Source: Rhizobium leguminosarum
Lineage (GTDB): Bacteria; Pseudomonadota; Alphaproteobacteria; Rhizobiales; Rhizobiaceae
DNA length: 64,000 bases
Direction of reading: 5' to 3'
Assembly (NCBI RefSeq): GCF_017876795.1
Contig: NZ_JAGIOR010000001.1
Coordinates: forward strand, 1,886,501 to 1,950,500
Part shown: positions 8,506 to 16,398 of the stretch, piece after piece
How the letters are laid out: every line of letters starts with the position of its first letter
How positions within the stretch are numbered: position 1 is the first letter of the stretch
Translations under genes and position numbers: made by a program
Notes under the pieces: model-generated
The model's database searches: none
Told to the model about the DNA's origin: nothing
What the model saw: only the letters and a program-made list of their open reading frames with translations

Positions 8506-10173
8506 ATGTATCGCGCCATAAAGATTTTCCTCATCACGCTCTGCCTGACATTCTCGGGGCTGGCATTCTCGGGCCCGACATTTTCCGGCCTCGCATTTCC
8601 GGGCCTGGCAACATCGAGCGAAGTTCGGGCAGAGGACGATATCCATGTGCTCATCGATGCGCTCGGCGTCGGCGACTTCCCGGAACGCGAGGCGGCCATC
8701 AAGGTGCTGGTTGCCTCCAAGGACCCGCATATCAGCCAGATCCTGCAGCAGTTGAGCGACGGCCTTCTCTACGTCAATTCCGATGGCGGCCCAGTGCTCC
8801 TCCAGGGCGGCACCGATGACGAACCGACCTATTCCGATCCGATCACCGGCGAAGCCGCTGCCGATGTCGATCCTGACATGATGACCAAGGTCAAGATCAA
8901 CAATGCGCTTCGCGGCGTCATCAGCGCCGCCACCAGCCAGCTGACGCTGATGAGCCCGGACCGTTCGGCCCGGCTTGCCGCGGCACAGGGCCTGCTGAAA
9001 GACGCCGATCCCGCCAATCTCGACCTGCTGAACGCGGCGCTTGCGGCTGAAAAGGACGCCGAGATCAAGAATACGATGGAAGCGGCGCGCGCAGTGCTGC
9101 TGCTGAAGACCGATGCGAGCGTCGAAGACAAGAAGGCTGCGATCGATACGATCGCGGCTCGCGGCAATCGTGATGCGCTGACCATCCTCACGACCACACT
9201 CGAAACCGCGCCTGATGATTTGAAGCCGGCGATCCAGGCAGATATCAGCACCATCAATCGCAGCCTGGCGCTGTGGGATATCGTCCAGAACGTCTGGTAC
9301 GGATTGTCGCTCGGCTCGGTGCTGCTGCTTGCCGCGATCGGCCTTGCCATCACCTTCGGCGTTATGGGCGTTATCAACATGGCGCATGGCGAAATGGTGA
9401 TGATCGGCGCCTACACCACCTATGTGGTGCAGGAATACATTACCTCGACCTTTCCCGGCGTGGCGGACTATTCGCTTGCCTTTGCCGTGCCTGCCGCCTT
9501 CGTCTTTACCGGCTTCGTCGGTCTGGTGATCGAGCGCGCCGTCATCCGCTATCTCTACGGCCGGCCGCTCGAAACGCTGCTTGCCACTTGGGGCGTGTCG
9601 CTGATCCTGCAGCAGGCCGTGCGCAGCAGCTTCGGCCCGACCAACCGCGAGGTCCGCAATCCGACCTGGATGTCCGGCGTCTTCGATCTCGGCGGGCTCT
9701 CCATTACCTGGAACAGATTGTGGATCATCGTCTTTTCGATGGTCGTCTTCGTGACGCTGCTCCTGCTGCTCAAGCGGTCAGCCTTCGGCCTGCAGATGCG
9801 CGCCGTCACGCAGAACCGCCGCATGGCATCGTCGATGGGCATCCGCACAGGCTGGGTCGATGCCTTCACCTTCGCGCTCGGTTCGGGCATTGCCGGTATT
9901 GCCGGCGTGGCGCTCAGCCAGATCGACAACGTCTCGCCGAACCTCGGCCAATCCTACATCATCGACAGCTTCATGGTGGTCGTCTTCGGCGGTGTCGGCA
10001 ATCTCTGGGGTACGCTGGTCGGCGCGCTCTCGCTCGGCGTCGTTAACAAGTTCCTCGAGCCCTTCGCCGGCGCCGTGCTCGGCAAGATTCTGGTGCTCGT
10101 CCTCATCATTCTCTTCATCCAGAAGCGTCCCCGCGGGCTCTTCGCACTCAAAGGAAGGGCGGTGGAAGCATGA
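8506..10173 (+). CDS. urtB: Urea ABC transporter permease UrtB
   Basis: This inner-membrane permease of the LivH type forms the urea channel with UrtC. The 555-residue length is normal for UrtB, which carries an extra N-terminal domain absent from LivH. Here that domain covers about residues 43-245, is helical, and is preceded by a signal peptide. The permease proper runs from about residue 258 (NVWYGLSLGSVLLLAAIGLA) to the end, with about eight membrane segments and GLVIERAVIRYLYGRPLE in a cytoplasmic loop. The signal peptide is odd: it holds four near-identical five-residue repeats (FSGLA, FSGPT, FSGLA, FPGLA). The stop overlaps the urtC start by 4 bases (ATGA), which indicates translational coupling. 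Confidence 0.95.
   Translation: MYRAIKIFLITLCLTFSGLAFSGPTFSGLAFPGLATSSEVRAEDDIHVLIDALGVGDFPEREAAIKVLVASKDPHISQILQQLSDGLLYVNSDGGPVLLQGGTDDEPTYSDPITGEAAADVDPDMMTKVKINNALRGVISAATSQLTLMSPDRSARLAAAQGLLKDADPANLDLLNAALAAEKDAEIKNTMEAARAVLLLKTDASVEDKKAAIDTIAARGNRDALTILTTTLETAPDDLKPAIQADISTINRSLALWDIVQNVWYGLSLGSVLLLAAIGLAITFGVMGVINMAHGEMVMIGAYTTYVVQEYITSTFPGVADYSLAFAVPAAFVFTGFVGLVIERAVIRYLYGRPLETLLATWGVSLILQQAVRSSFGPTNREVRNPTWMSGVFDLGGLSITWNRLWIIVFSMVVFVTLLLLLKRSAFGLQMRAVTQNRRMASSMGIRTGWVDAFTFALGSGIAGIAGVALSQIDNVSPNLGQSYIIDSFMVVVFGGVGNLWGTLVGALSLGVVNKFLEPFAGAVLGKILVLVLIILFIQKRPRGLFALKGRAVEA
8551..8610 (+). repeat. Four tandem 15-bp repeats inside the urtB signal peptide
   Basis: Four consecutive 15-base units resembling TTCTCGGGGCTGGCA encode residues 16-35 of UrtB (FSGLA/FSGPT/FSGLA/FPGLA). 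The unit length is a multiple of three, so copy-number change would keep the frame and only alter the length of the hydrophobic core. Confidence 0.7.
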
Positions 10174-11333
10174 TAACGGCCTTCCTTCTCCGATCACTCG
10201 ATCGCAAGATCGTCATTGCCATCGCCCTGCTGCTTCTGGTCGCCGTTCTCGTACCGGTGCTGAACCTGATGACGGGGCCGGCCAATCCGCTGCACGTGCC
10301 GACGTATATCATGTCACTGTTCGGCAAGTATCTGACCTATGCGCTGCTGGCGTTGGCGCTCGATCTCGTCTGGGGCTTCTGCGGCATTCTCTCGCTCGGC
10401 CACGGTGCCTTCTTTGCGCTGGGCGGTTATGCGATGGGCATGTATCTGATGCGCCAGATCGGCACCCGCGGCAGCTACGGCGACCCAATCCTGCCCGATT
10501 TCATGGTGTTCCTGAACTGGAAGGATCTGCCCTGGTTCTGGTACGGCTTCAACCACTTCTGGTTTGCGGCGCTGATGGTGCTTGTCGTGCCCGGCCTGCT
10601 CGCCTTTGTCTTTGGCTGGTTCGCCTTCCGCTCACGCGTCAACGGCGTCTATCTCTCGATCATCACCCAGGCGATGACCTACGCGCTGCTGCTGGCCTTC
10701 TTCCGTAACGATATGGGCTTCGGCGGCAATAACGGCCTGACCGATTTCAAGGACATTATCGGCTTCAACGTCCAGGCTGACGGCACGCGTGCAGCCCTCT
10801 TTGCGGCAACCGCGGTCATGCTGGCGCTGTCGCTGCTGCTTGCCTCGGCGATCGTTCGTTCGAAATTCGGCAAGGTGCTGGTCGGCGTGCGCGATGCGGA
10901 AAGCCGCACGCGCTTCCTCGGTTACCGCGTCGAACATTTCAAGCTCTTCACCTTCGTCGTCTCGGCGATGATGGCGGGCATTGCCGGCGCGCTCTACGTG
11001 CCGCAGGTCGGCATCATCAATCCCGGCGAATTCGCTCCCGCCAACTCGATCGAAGTGGTCATCTGGACGGCGGTTGGCGGACGGGCGACGCTGATCGGGC
11101 CGATCATTGGTGCGATCCTTGTCAACGGCGGCAAGACGATCTTCACCGGTCTCTTCCCCGAGTTCTGGCTGTTTGCGCTCGGTGGTCTCTTCGTCGCAGT
11201 CACGCTGTTTCTGCCGAAGGGCGTCGTCGGCACGATCGCGCAATATCTCGGCAAACGGAAACCCGTCTCCAATGCTGCCCCGGCGGCGGCGCAGGAAGAC
11301 GGCATCGAGCCGAAAATCCAGGCAGCGGAGTGA
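10170..11333 (+). CDS. urtC: Urea ABC transporter permease UrtC
   Basis: This is the second inner-membrane permease of the urea transporter (LivM type), 387 residues with about ten hydrophobic segments. LivM-like marks are visible: the LALDLVWGFCGILSLGHGAFFALGGY stretch near residues 60-85 and the cytoplasmic coupling region KVLVGVRDAESRTRFLGY near 235-255. The start overlaps the urtB stop by 4 bases. The stop in turn overlaps a possible GTG start of urtD. The C-terminal 25 residues are hydrophilic and alanine-rich. It acts as a heterodimer with UrtB, energised by UrtD and UrtE. Confidence 0.95.
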   Translation: MITAFLLRSLDRKIVIAIALLLLVAVLVPVLNLMTGPANPLHVPTYIMSLFGKYLTYALLALALDLVWGFCGILSLGHGAFFALGGYAMGMYLMRQIGTRGSYGDPILPDFMVFLNWKDLPWFWYGFNHFWFAALMVLVVPGLLAFVFGWFAFRSRVNGVYLSIITQAMTYALLLAFFRNDMGFGGNNGLTDFKDIIGFNVQADGTRAALFAATAVMLALSLLLASAIVRSKFGKVLVGVRDAESRTRFLGYRVEHFKLFTFVVSAMMAGIAGALYVPQVGIINPGEFAPANSIEVVIWTAVGGRATLIGPIIGAILVNGGKTIFTGLFPEFWLFALGGLFVAVTLFLPKGVVGTIAQYLGKRKPVSNAAPAAAQEDGIEPKIQAAE

Positions 11334-11338
11334 GCCCC

Positions 11339-12094
11339 ATGATCCCCGACGTCAAACCCAACAGCGTGCTTTATCTCAACGGTGTCTCGGTTTCCTTCGA
11401 CGGCTTCAAGGCGTTGAACTCGTTGTCGATCGTCATCGAGCCCGGCGAGCTTCGCGCCATCATCGGCCCGAACGGCGCCGGCAAGACCACGATGATGGAT
11501 ATCATCACCGGCAAGACCAGGCCCGATGAGGGCGAGGTGTTCTTCAACGGCACGATTGATCTGACAAGGAAGGACGAGGCCGATATCGCTGAGCTCGGCA
11601 TCGGCCGCAAGTTCCAGAAGCCGACCGTCTTCGAAAGCCATACCGTCTGGGACAATCTGGAGCTGGCGCTGAACCGGCGCCGCGGTGTGTTCTCGACGCT
11701 GTTCTACCGGCTTTCGGGTGAAGACAAGTCACGCATCGAGGAGATCCTCGAAACGGTGCGGCTGACGCACCGCCGCGACGAATTCGCCGCCAACCTCTCG
11801 CACGGGCAAAAACAGTGGCTGGAGATCGGCATGCTGCTGGCGCAGGAACCGAAGCTCCTGCTCGTCGACGAGCCGGTGGCCGGGATGACGGATGCGGAGA
11901 CGGCGGAAACGGCGATCCTGCTCAAGGATATCGCCAGGACCCGCTCGGTCGTCGTCGTCGAACACGACATGGGCTTTATCCGCGACCTCGGCGTCAAGGT
12001 GACGTGCCTTGCCGAAGGCTCGGTGCTGGCTGAGGGATCGATCGACTTTGTGAGCTCCGATCCGAAGGTGATCGAGAACTATCTGGGGCGATGA
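11339..12094 (+). CDS. urtD: Urea ABC transporter ATP-binding protein UrtD
   Basis: This cytoplasmic ATPase subunit (LivG type) has Walker A GPNGAGKT at residues 43-50, the signature LSHGQKQWLEIGMLL, Walker B LLLVDEPVAGMTD and the switch histidine in VVVEHDMGFI. I chose the ATG at 11339, which sits 8 bases after GGAG (11327-11330). A GTG at 11330 overlapping the urtC stop would add three residues and cannot be excluded. The length of 251 residues fits the family. It pairs with UrtE, whose gene is separated from it here by an unrelated gene, unlike the usual urtDE arrangement. Confidence 0.94.
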   Translation: MIPDVKPNSVLYLNGVSVSFDGFKALNSLSIVIEPGELRAIIGPNGAGKTTMMDIITGKTRPDEGEVFFNGTIDLTRKDEADIAELGIGRKFQKPTVFESHTVWDNLELALNRRRGVFSTLFYRLSGEDKSRIEEILETVRLTHRRDEFAANLSHGQKQWLEIGMLLAQEPKLLLVDEPVAGMTDAETAETAILLKDIARTRSVVVVEHDMGFIRDLGVKVTCLAEGSVLAEGSIDFVSSDPKVIENYLGR

Positions 12095-12169
12095 TGATGC
12101 GACTTACCGGCTTGAACCTGACAAAAGAAAACGCTCTAAAATGGGCGGGTTTTATTGTGGGGTTTCACC

Positions 12170-12688
12170 ATGGCTTTTCTCGGTGTTCTGGTCGCGGCGA
12201 TCAGCGGCGCGGTCATCTGGTATTGGCGTTTTAAAATGGTGCGTGAGGCGGGGAACGAGGTCATCGATTCCGTCGAGCGCATGCGGGGCGCTTATAAGCG
12301 CGGAAAGTTGCGCAAGCAGGCGGAGGCAGCGCCGCTGGCCTCGATCGCCGATCCGGCGATTGCGGCAGTGGCCTTCTTCTTCTGCCTTGCCAAGGAAAAG
12401 CCGATGTATCTCGACGCTGCGAAGGGTGTCGTCCGCAACCGCATGAAAGGCATCATCCGGCCGGGCGACATGGAAGAGGTGCTGGTTTTCGGCGAGTGGG
12501 CGTCCAAGAACGTCACCAGTCCCGAAGACCCGATCCGCCGGTTCCGGGATCTGTGGATAAAGATGCTCGACATGCAAGAGCGTCAGCAACTGATCGGCAT
12601 TGCCGAGGAAGTGGCGGCGGCCGGCGACGAGAAAACGAAGGAACAGGAGTACGCCCTGCAAATGCTGAGGCGTACTCTGATGAACTGA
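12170..12688 (+). CDS. Unknown membrane-anchored helical protein between urtD and urtE
   Basis: This 172-residue protein is of no family I can name with certainty. It has one N-terminal membrane segment (MAFLGVLVAAISGAVIWYW, residues 1-19). A basic helical linker follows (VERMRGAYKRGKLRKQ), then a helical region with PAIAAVAFFFCLAKEK and LWIKMLDMQERQQL, rather like TerB/DjlA-type alpha-helical domains; this resemblance is by eye only. The ATG at 12170 is preferred. A TTG 15 bases upstream is also in frame. The gap after urtD (75 bases) is AT-richer than its surroundings and may hold a promoter. Its place inside a transporter operon suggests a link to the urea transporter, but no function is shown. 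Confidence 0.75.
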   Translation: MAFLGVLVAAISGAVIWYWRFKMVREAGNEVIDSVERMRGAYKRGKLRKQAEAAPLASIADPAIAAVAFFFCLAKEKPMYLDAAKGVVRNRMKGIIRPGDMEEVLVFGEWASKNVTSPEDPIRRFRDLWIKMLDMQERQQLIGIAEEVAAAGDEKTKEQEYALQMLRRTLMN

Positions 12689-12705
12689 TGGGGAATTGGT
12701 GACCG

Positions 12706-13401
12706 ATGCTGACAGTCGAAAACGCAAACCTGCACTATGGCGCCGCCCAGGCGCTGCGTGGCATCTCCATCAAGGCGGAGATGGGAAAGATCACCTGCGT
12801 ACTGGGGCGCAACGGCGTCGGCAAAAGTTCGCTTCTACGCGCGGTTACCGGCCAGCACCCGCTGTCGGCCGGAACCGTCACCTTCAATGATACCCGGCTT
12901 AACGGCCTGCCGCCTTTTGCCCGCGCCAAGCAGGGCATCGGCTATGTGCCGCAGGGGCGCGAAATCTTCCCGCTGCTGACAGTCAAGGAAAATCTCGAAA
13001 CCGGCTTTGCTCCGCTTGGCCGCCGCGACCGGAATATTCCCGACGACATCTTCAGTCTCTTCCCGGTGCTGAAGTCGATGTTATCGCGTCGCGGCGGCGA
13101 TCTTTCCGGTGGCCAGCAGCAGCAACTGGCGATCGGACGCGCCATGGTGACGCGGCCTCGGATTCTCGTCCTCGACGAGCCGACCGAGGGCATTCAGCCG
13201 TCGATCATCAAGGATATCGGCCGGGCAATCCGTTATCTGCGCGATTCCACCGGCATGGCGATCCTGCTCGTCGAGCAATATCTCGACTTCTGCCGGGAGC
13301 TTGCCGACTATGTCTACATCATGGATCGGGGCGAGATCGTGCATGAAGGCCTTGCCGAAACGCTGGATACGCCGGAGGCTCGTCGCCATCTGACTGTCTG
13401 A
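12706..13401 (+). CDS. urtE: Urea ABC transporter ATP-binding protein UrtE
   Basis: This is the second ATPase of the urea importer (LivF type), 231 residues. It has Walker A GRNGVGKS at residues 34-41, the signature LSGGQQQQLAIGRAM, Walker B RILVLDEPTEGIQPS and the switch histidine replaced by Gln in LLVEQYLDF, as is usual for LivF-like subunits. It follows the unknown 172-residue gene by 17 bases and is followed by ureD after 149 bases, so the transporter and the urease genes probably share transcripts. Confidence 0.95.
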   Translation: MLTVENANLHYGAAQALRGISIKAEMGKITCVLGRNGVGKSSLLRAVTGQHPLSAGTVTFNDTRLNGLPPFARAKQGIGYVPQGREIFPLLTVKENLETGFAPLGRRDRNIPDDIFSLFPVLKSMLSRRGGDLSGGQQQQLAIGRAMVTRPRILVLDEPTEGIQPSIIKDIGRAIRYLRDSTGMAILLVEQYLDFCRELADYVYIMDRGEIVHEGLAETLDTPEARRHLTV

Positions 13402-13550
13402 TTGGCAAATGCCGCATTTTTCACCAGGTGAGGTCGCGCCGTTGAAATCTTATGGGTCCGCTGCGGGCGTCCCTGGACGGCATGGGAATTGCTTGCTTTC
13501 CGTTATCCGCGCGATTGAATGAAACCGGTGGCGCGACCGAAAGGGACGGT

Positions 13551-14372
13551 ATGATGATTGCGGCGGCAGGGACGAGACCGCAAAGAGCGGAGGGACGCGG
13601 GCATCTGGCGGCAAAGCTGTTTGACGGCCGCACGCGTCTCCGTGAACTCTATCAGGAGGGCGCGGCGAAGATCCGCTTGCCCGATACGTTCGATGCCTCG
13701 ATGGAAGCCGTCATCATCAACACAGCAGGCGGGTTGACCGGTGGTGACCGGATGGACTGGAGCGTCGTTGCCGGTCCCGGCACGAAGATCGACGTCACCA
13801 CCCAGGCCTGCGAGAAGATCTACAAGGCGTCGGCCGGCACGGCCGAGGTGACGACCAGCATCAAGGTCGGAGCCCAAGCACGGGTCGACTGGCTGCCGCA
13901 GGAAACGATCCTCTTCGATCGGGCCGCACTTTTCCGCAGGCTCGATGTCGATCTTGATGAAGACTCCGAATTTCTGGCCGTCGAAGCTGTGCTGCTCGGC
14001 CGCAAGGCGATGGGCGAGACAGTGGAAACCGGGCTGTTTCGCGACCGCTGGCGCATCCGACGCTCGGGTCAACTGATCCACGCCGAAGAGCTCAGACTTT
14101 CCGAAGGTGTCTCGGCGCTGGCAGCGTGGCAGGCGGTGCTCGGCGGACAGGTGGCCTTTGCGACGCTGCTTTATGCCGGGCCGCTTTCGGAAGCCTATCT
14201 CGGCAAGGTACGGCCGCTCGTCGAAGGAGCGATGGGTGGTGCGAGCGCCTGGGATGGCAAGCTCGTCGTCCGCCTTGCGGCAACCGACGGCTTCTCACTC
14301 AGAAAAATCCTGATCCCGGTCATTTCCGCCTTGCGCAACGGTGCGCCTGTGCCGAAAGTCTGGAATCTATGA
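13551..14372 (+). CDS. ureD: Urease accessory protein UreD
   Basis: UreD (UreH) is the scaffold that binds apo-urease and, with UreF and UreG, delivers nickel to the active site. I place the start at 13551 ([19 protein letters not shown]), preceded by AAGGGA, which gives 273 residues, the usual length. The frame is open upstream to 13452 but that part has no family similarity. Family features are [13 protein letters not shown] near residue 60, [12 protein letters not shown] near 85 and [18 protein letters not shown] near 117. It is the first urease gene after the transporter genes. Confidence 0.93.
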   Translation: MMIAAAGTRPQRAEGRGHLAAKLFDGRTRLRELYQEGAAKIRLPDTFDASMEAVIINTAGGLTGGDRMDWSVVAGPGTKIDVTTQACEKIYKASAGTAEVTTSIKVGAQARVDWLPQETILFDRAALFRRLDVDLDEDSEFLAVEAVLLGRKAMGETVETGLFRDRWRIRRSGQLIHAEELRLSEGVSALAAWQAVLGGQVAFATLLYAGPLSEAYLGKVRPLVEGAMGGASAWDGKLVVRLAATDGFSLRKILIPVISALRNGAPVPKVWNL

Positions 14373-14382
14373 ACTCAAGCAT

Positions 14383-14433
14383 GAAGCATGATCGTCTCCG
14401 AAAACGGCGTCACACTTTTCGGCGTCATGCTTC
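14383..14433. repeat. Palindromic intergenic repeat between ureD and ureA
   Basis: GAAGCATGA at the left end is the exact complement of TCATGCTTC at the right end. Inside, CCGAAAA faces TTTTCGG around an 11-base centre. Repeats of this design (GCATGAT...CCGAAAA...TTTTCGG...ATCATGC) are, from memory, scattered through Rhizobium genomes. It sits between two co-oriented urease genes, so it is transcribed and would fold into an RNA hairpin. Confidence 0.65.
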
Positions 14434-14454
14434 GGTCAAGCAAATGGACAAGCA

Positions 14455-14757
14455 ATGAACCTCACTCCGAGAGAAAAAGACAAGCTGCTGATATCAATGG
14501 CGGCGATGGTGGCGCGGCGGCGGCTGGAGCGCGGCGTCAAGCTGAACTATCCCGAGGCGATCGCGCTGATCAGCGATTTCGTCGTCGAAGGCGCCCGCGA
14601 CGGCCGTCCTGTCGCCGAGCTGATGGAGGCCGGCGCCCATGTGATCGGCCGCGACCAAGTGATGGAGGGCGTTGCCGAGATGATCCATGACGTGCAGGTG
14701 GAGGCGACGTTCCCGGATGGAACCAAGCTCGTCACCGTGCACGAACCGATTCGGTAA
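14455..14757 (+). CDS. ureA: Urease gamma subunit UreA
   Basis: This is the smallest structural subunit of urease, 100 residues, the canonical length for the separate gamma chain. Typical sequence is seen throughout: [25 protein letters not shown] at the start, [20 protein letters not shown] in the middle, and the end [19 protein letters not shown]. It assembles with UreB and UreC into the (alpha-beta-gamma)3 holoenzyme in the cytoplasm. In this genome region ureA is followed by a DUF1272 gene and not directly by ureB. Confidence 0.97.
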   Translation: MNLTPREKDKLLISMAAMVARRRLERGVKLNYPEAIALISDFVVEGARDGRPVAELMEAGAHVIGRDQVMEGVAEMIHDVQVEATFPDGTKLVTVHEPIR

Positions 14758-14767
14758 GGAGACAGGG

Positions 14768-15019
14768 ATGCTCGAGCTCAGGCCCAATTGCGAATGCTGC
14801 AACAAGGATCTGCCGCCGGAGAGCGCGCAGGCAAGAATCTGCACCTATGAATGCACCTTTTGTGCCGACTGCGTCGACGGTGTGCTGAAGGGTGTCTGCC
14901 CGAACTGCGGCGGCAATCTCGTTGTCAGGCCTATTCGGCCGGCGGCGATGCTCGTCAAAAATCCGGCGTCGACAAAACGTGTGCTGAAGGCCGAGGGCTG
15001 CGCGCCCAAGGCGGCTTAA
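14768..15019 (+). CDS. DUF1272 small cysteine-rich protein inside the urease operon
   Basis: This is an 83-residue protein with a good ribosome site (AAGGAGA) 10 bases before the ATG and only 10 bases after ureA. The sequence is a compact treble-clef-like metal-binding protein: C-x2-C near residues 8-11, then [11 protein letters not shown] near 28-38 and CPNCGG near 46-51. This matches the DUF1272 family in length and in cysteine spacing. The likely ligand is zinc. The C-terminal 30 residues are basic. A role in metal handling for urease is tempting but is inference from position alone. Confidence 0.88.
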   Translation: MLELRPNCECCNKDLPPESAQARICTYECTFCADCVDGVLKGVCPNCGGNLVVRPIRPAAMLVKNPASTKRVLKAEGCAPKAA

Positions 15020-15029
15020 GGAGGACGAG

Positions 15030-15335
15030 ATGATTCCGGGCGAGATCATTGCCGCAAGCGGCGACATCGAACTGAATGCCGGCGCGCCGACGGTGACGCT
15101 GGAAGTTTCCAACACCGGCGACCGGCCGGTGCAGGTCGGGAGCCACTATCATTTCGCCGAGACCAATGCCGGGCTCTCGTTCGATCGCGCGGCAGCGCAC
15201 GGCACGCGGCTCGATATTCCGGCGGGAACGGCCGTGCGCTTCGAGCCGGGGCAGACGCGTTCGGTGACGTTGATCCCGCTTTCCGGCAAGCGCGAGGTCT
15301 ATGGTTTCCGTCAGTTGGTGATGGGCAAGCTTTAA
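15030..15335 (+). CDS. ureB: Urease beta subunit UreB
   Basis: This 101-residue chain is the canonical separate beta subunit of urease. It begins [18 protein letters not shown] and contains [26 protein letters not shown] and [17 protein letters not shown], all hallmark UreB stretches. An AGGAGGA ribosome site precedes it. It is 10 bases downstream of the DUF1272 gene. It forms the second structural subunit with UreA and UreC. Confidence 0.97.
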   Translation: MIPGEIIAASGDIELNAGAPTVTLEVSNTGDRPVQVGSHYHFAETNAGLSFDRAAAHGTRLDIPAGTAVRFEPGQTRSVTLIPLSGKREVYGFRQLVMGKL

Positions 15336-15347
15336 CGGGAGAGGCGC

Positions 15348-15755
15348 ATGCGCTTGAACATTTGCCTCATCGGGGCGGCGATGCTGATGGCGGCTGGTAG
15401 CGCCTTTGCTCAGGATATCGATTGCCAGAATCCGAAGACGCAATCGGACATGACCTCGTGCGAGGCGGCGCGTCACGAGACCGCGGACAAGGCGCTGAAT
15501 ACGCAATACAAGAAGACGCGTGCCGCCATGGTGGCGATCGACAAGGACCTGGATGGCGACATGAAGGGTGCGGAACAGGCGCTGGTCAAGGCGCAGCGCG
15601 CCTGGATCGATTATCGCGACGCCGAATGCGATGCCTTCGGCTTTCAGGCCCGCGGCGGCACGATGGAGCCGATGCTGGTCGCCGGATGCCTGGCCGAGGT
15701 GACGGACAAACGCACGAAAGAGCTGAAAGAGCTCGAAGACACGATGAGCAATTAA
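15348..15755 (+). CDS. LprI/DUF1311-family secreted protein inside the urease operon
   Basis: This 135-residue protein has a signal peptide (MRLNICLIGAAMLMAAGSAFA, residues 1-21). The mature part shows the DUF1311 / lysozyme-inhibitor LprI pattern: DCQNPKTQSDMTSCEAA, then QRAWIDYRDAECDAFG, and a last cysteine in VAGCLAEVTDKRTKEL. The four to five cysteines suggest disulphides in the periplasm. It lies 12 bases after ureB and just before the sialyltransferase-like gene. Family members often inhibit lysozyme or have no known role; why it sits between urease subunit genes is unknown. Confidence 0.88.
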   Translation: MRLNICLIGAAMLMAAGSAFAQDIDCQNPKTQSDMTSCEAARHETADKALNTQYKKTRAAMVAIDKDLDGDMKGAEQALVKAQRAWIDYRDAECDAFGFQARGGTMEPMLVAGCLAEVTDKRTKELKELEDTMSN

Positions 15756-15756
15756 G

Positions 15757-16395
15757 GTGATCAGGAAGATCATGATCGTCGGCAATGGGGATGTCGGAGA
15801 AGGAATGGCTGGTGTCATCGATGCCGCCGATTTCGTCATCCGTTTCAATGATTGCCGCTCCTACGGCGCGGGCGGCAGCCGCGCCGATGCCGTTGCCGTC
15901 TGCAACACCGGCAGGCCGGCAAAGGCGATGCTCGGTTCAAAAGTGTGGCGTGCGCATGCCGGCGTCGTCGCGGCATCGGAAATCTGGAGCGTGCGCGATC
16001 CGGAAAAATTCGCCGCGATGCGGGCGCCGCTTGCCGTCTCACATCCGGAACTCGACGATTTCTGCGACGACTATACGGATGAATTCACTGCCTTCTGCGC
16101 TGATACCGGCAAGACGCATGTCGTGATCGGCAAGGCGGTCCACGAGGCTGTCGATGCCTCGCTGTCGGCCTTCGCGCCGGCGCCTTTCATTGTGCCGAGC
16201 AGCGGCATGATCGTCGTAGCCGAGGTGCTGAACAGCTATGCCGATGCCGAGGTGACGCTTGCCGGGTTCGGTCATGTCGGCTGGGAATGGCACCCGTTTG
16301 CCGCCGAAAGGCAGCTTGTCGATGCCTATATTGCCGCGGGCCGCCTCAAGCGGCTAAGCGGGGAAACGCTTATCTCTTCCTCCCACGGAGCCTGA
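15757..16395 (+). CDS. Urease-operon accessory protein with sialyltransferase (GT29)-like motifs
   Basis: This 212-residue protein lies between the LprI-like gene and ureC (3-base gap). It resembles family 29 sialyltransferases in three places and in the right order. A motif-L-like stretch runs over residues 6-42 (IVGNGDVGEG, then FVIRFND, then GGSR). A motif-S-like stretch, PSSGMIVVAEVLN, lies at 147-159. A motif-VS-like H-x4-E is at His179 and Glu184. It has no signal peptide or membrane anchor, unlike eukaryotic GT29 enzymes. The GTG at 15757 is preferred because it keeps the first beta strand (RKIMIVGNG). An ATG at 15772 with AGGA upstream is the alternative. Rhizobial genomes name such genes only as urease operon accessory protein. 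Substrate unknown. Confidence 0.8.
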   Translation: MIRKIMIVGNGDVGEGMAGVIDAADFVIRFNDCRSYGAGGSRADAVAVCNTGRPAKAMLGSKVWRAHAGVVAASEIWSVRDPEKFAAMRAPLAVSHPELDDFCDDYTDEFTAFCADTGKTHVVIGKAVHEAVDASLSAFAPAPFIVPSSGMIVVAEVLNSYADAEVTLAGFGHVGWEWHPFAAERQLVDAYIAAGRLKRLSGETLISSSHGA

Positions 16396-16398
16396 TGG

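Noticed and set aside
12111..12142. Promoter TTGAAC ... TAAAAT before the gene between urtD and urtE
   Set aside because: Spacer of 19 bases is too long for a confident call; kept only as a remark on AT-richness.
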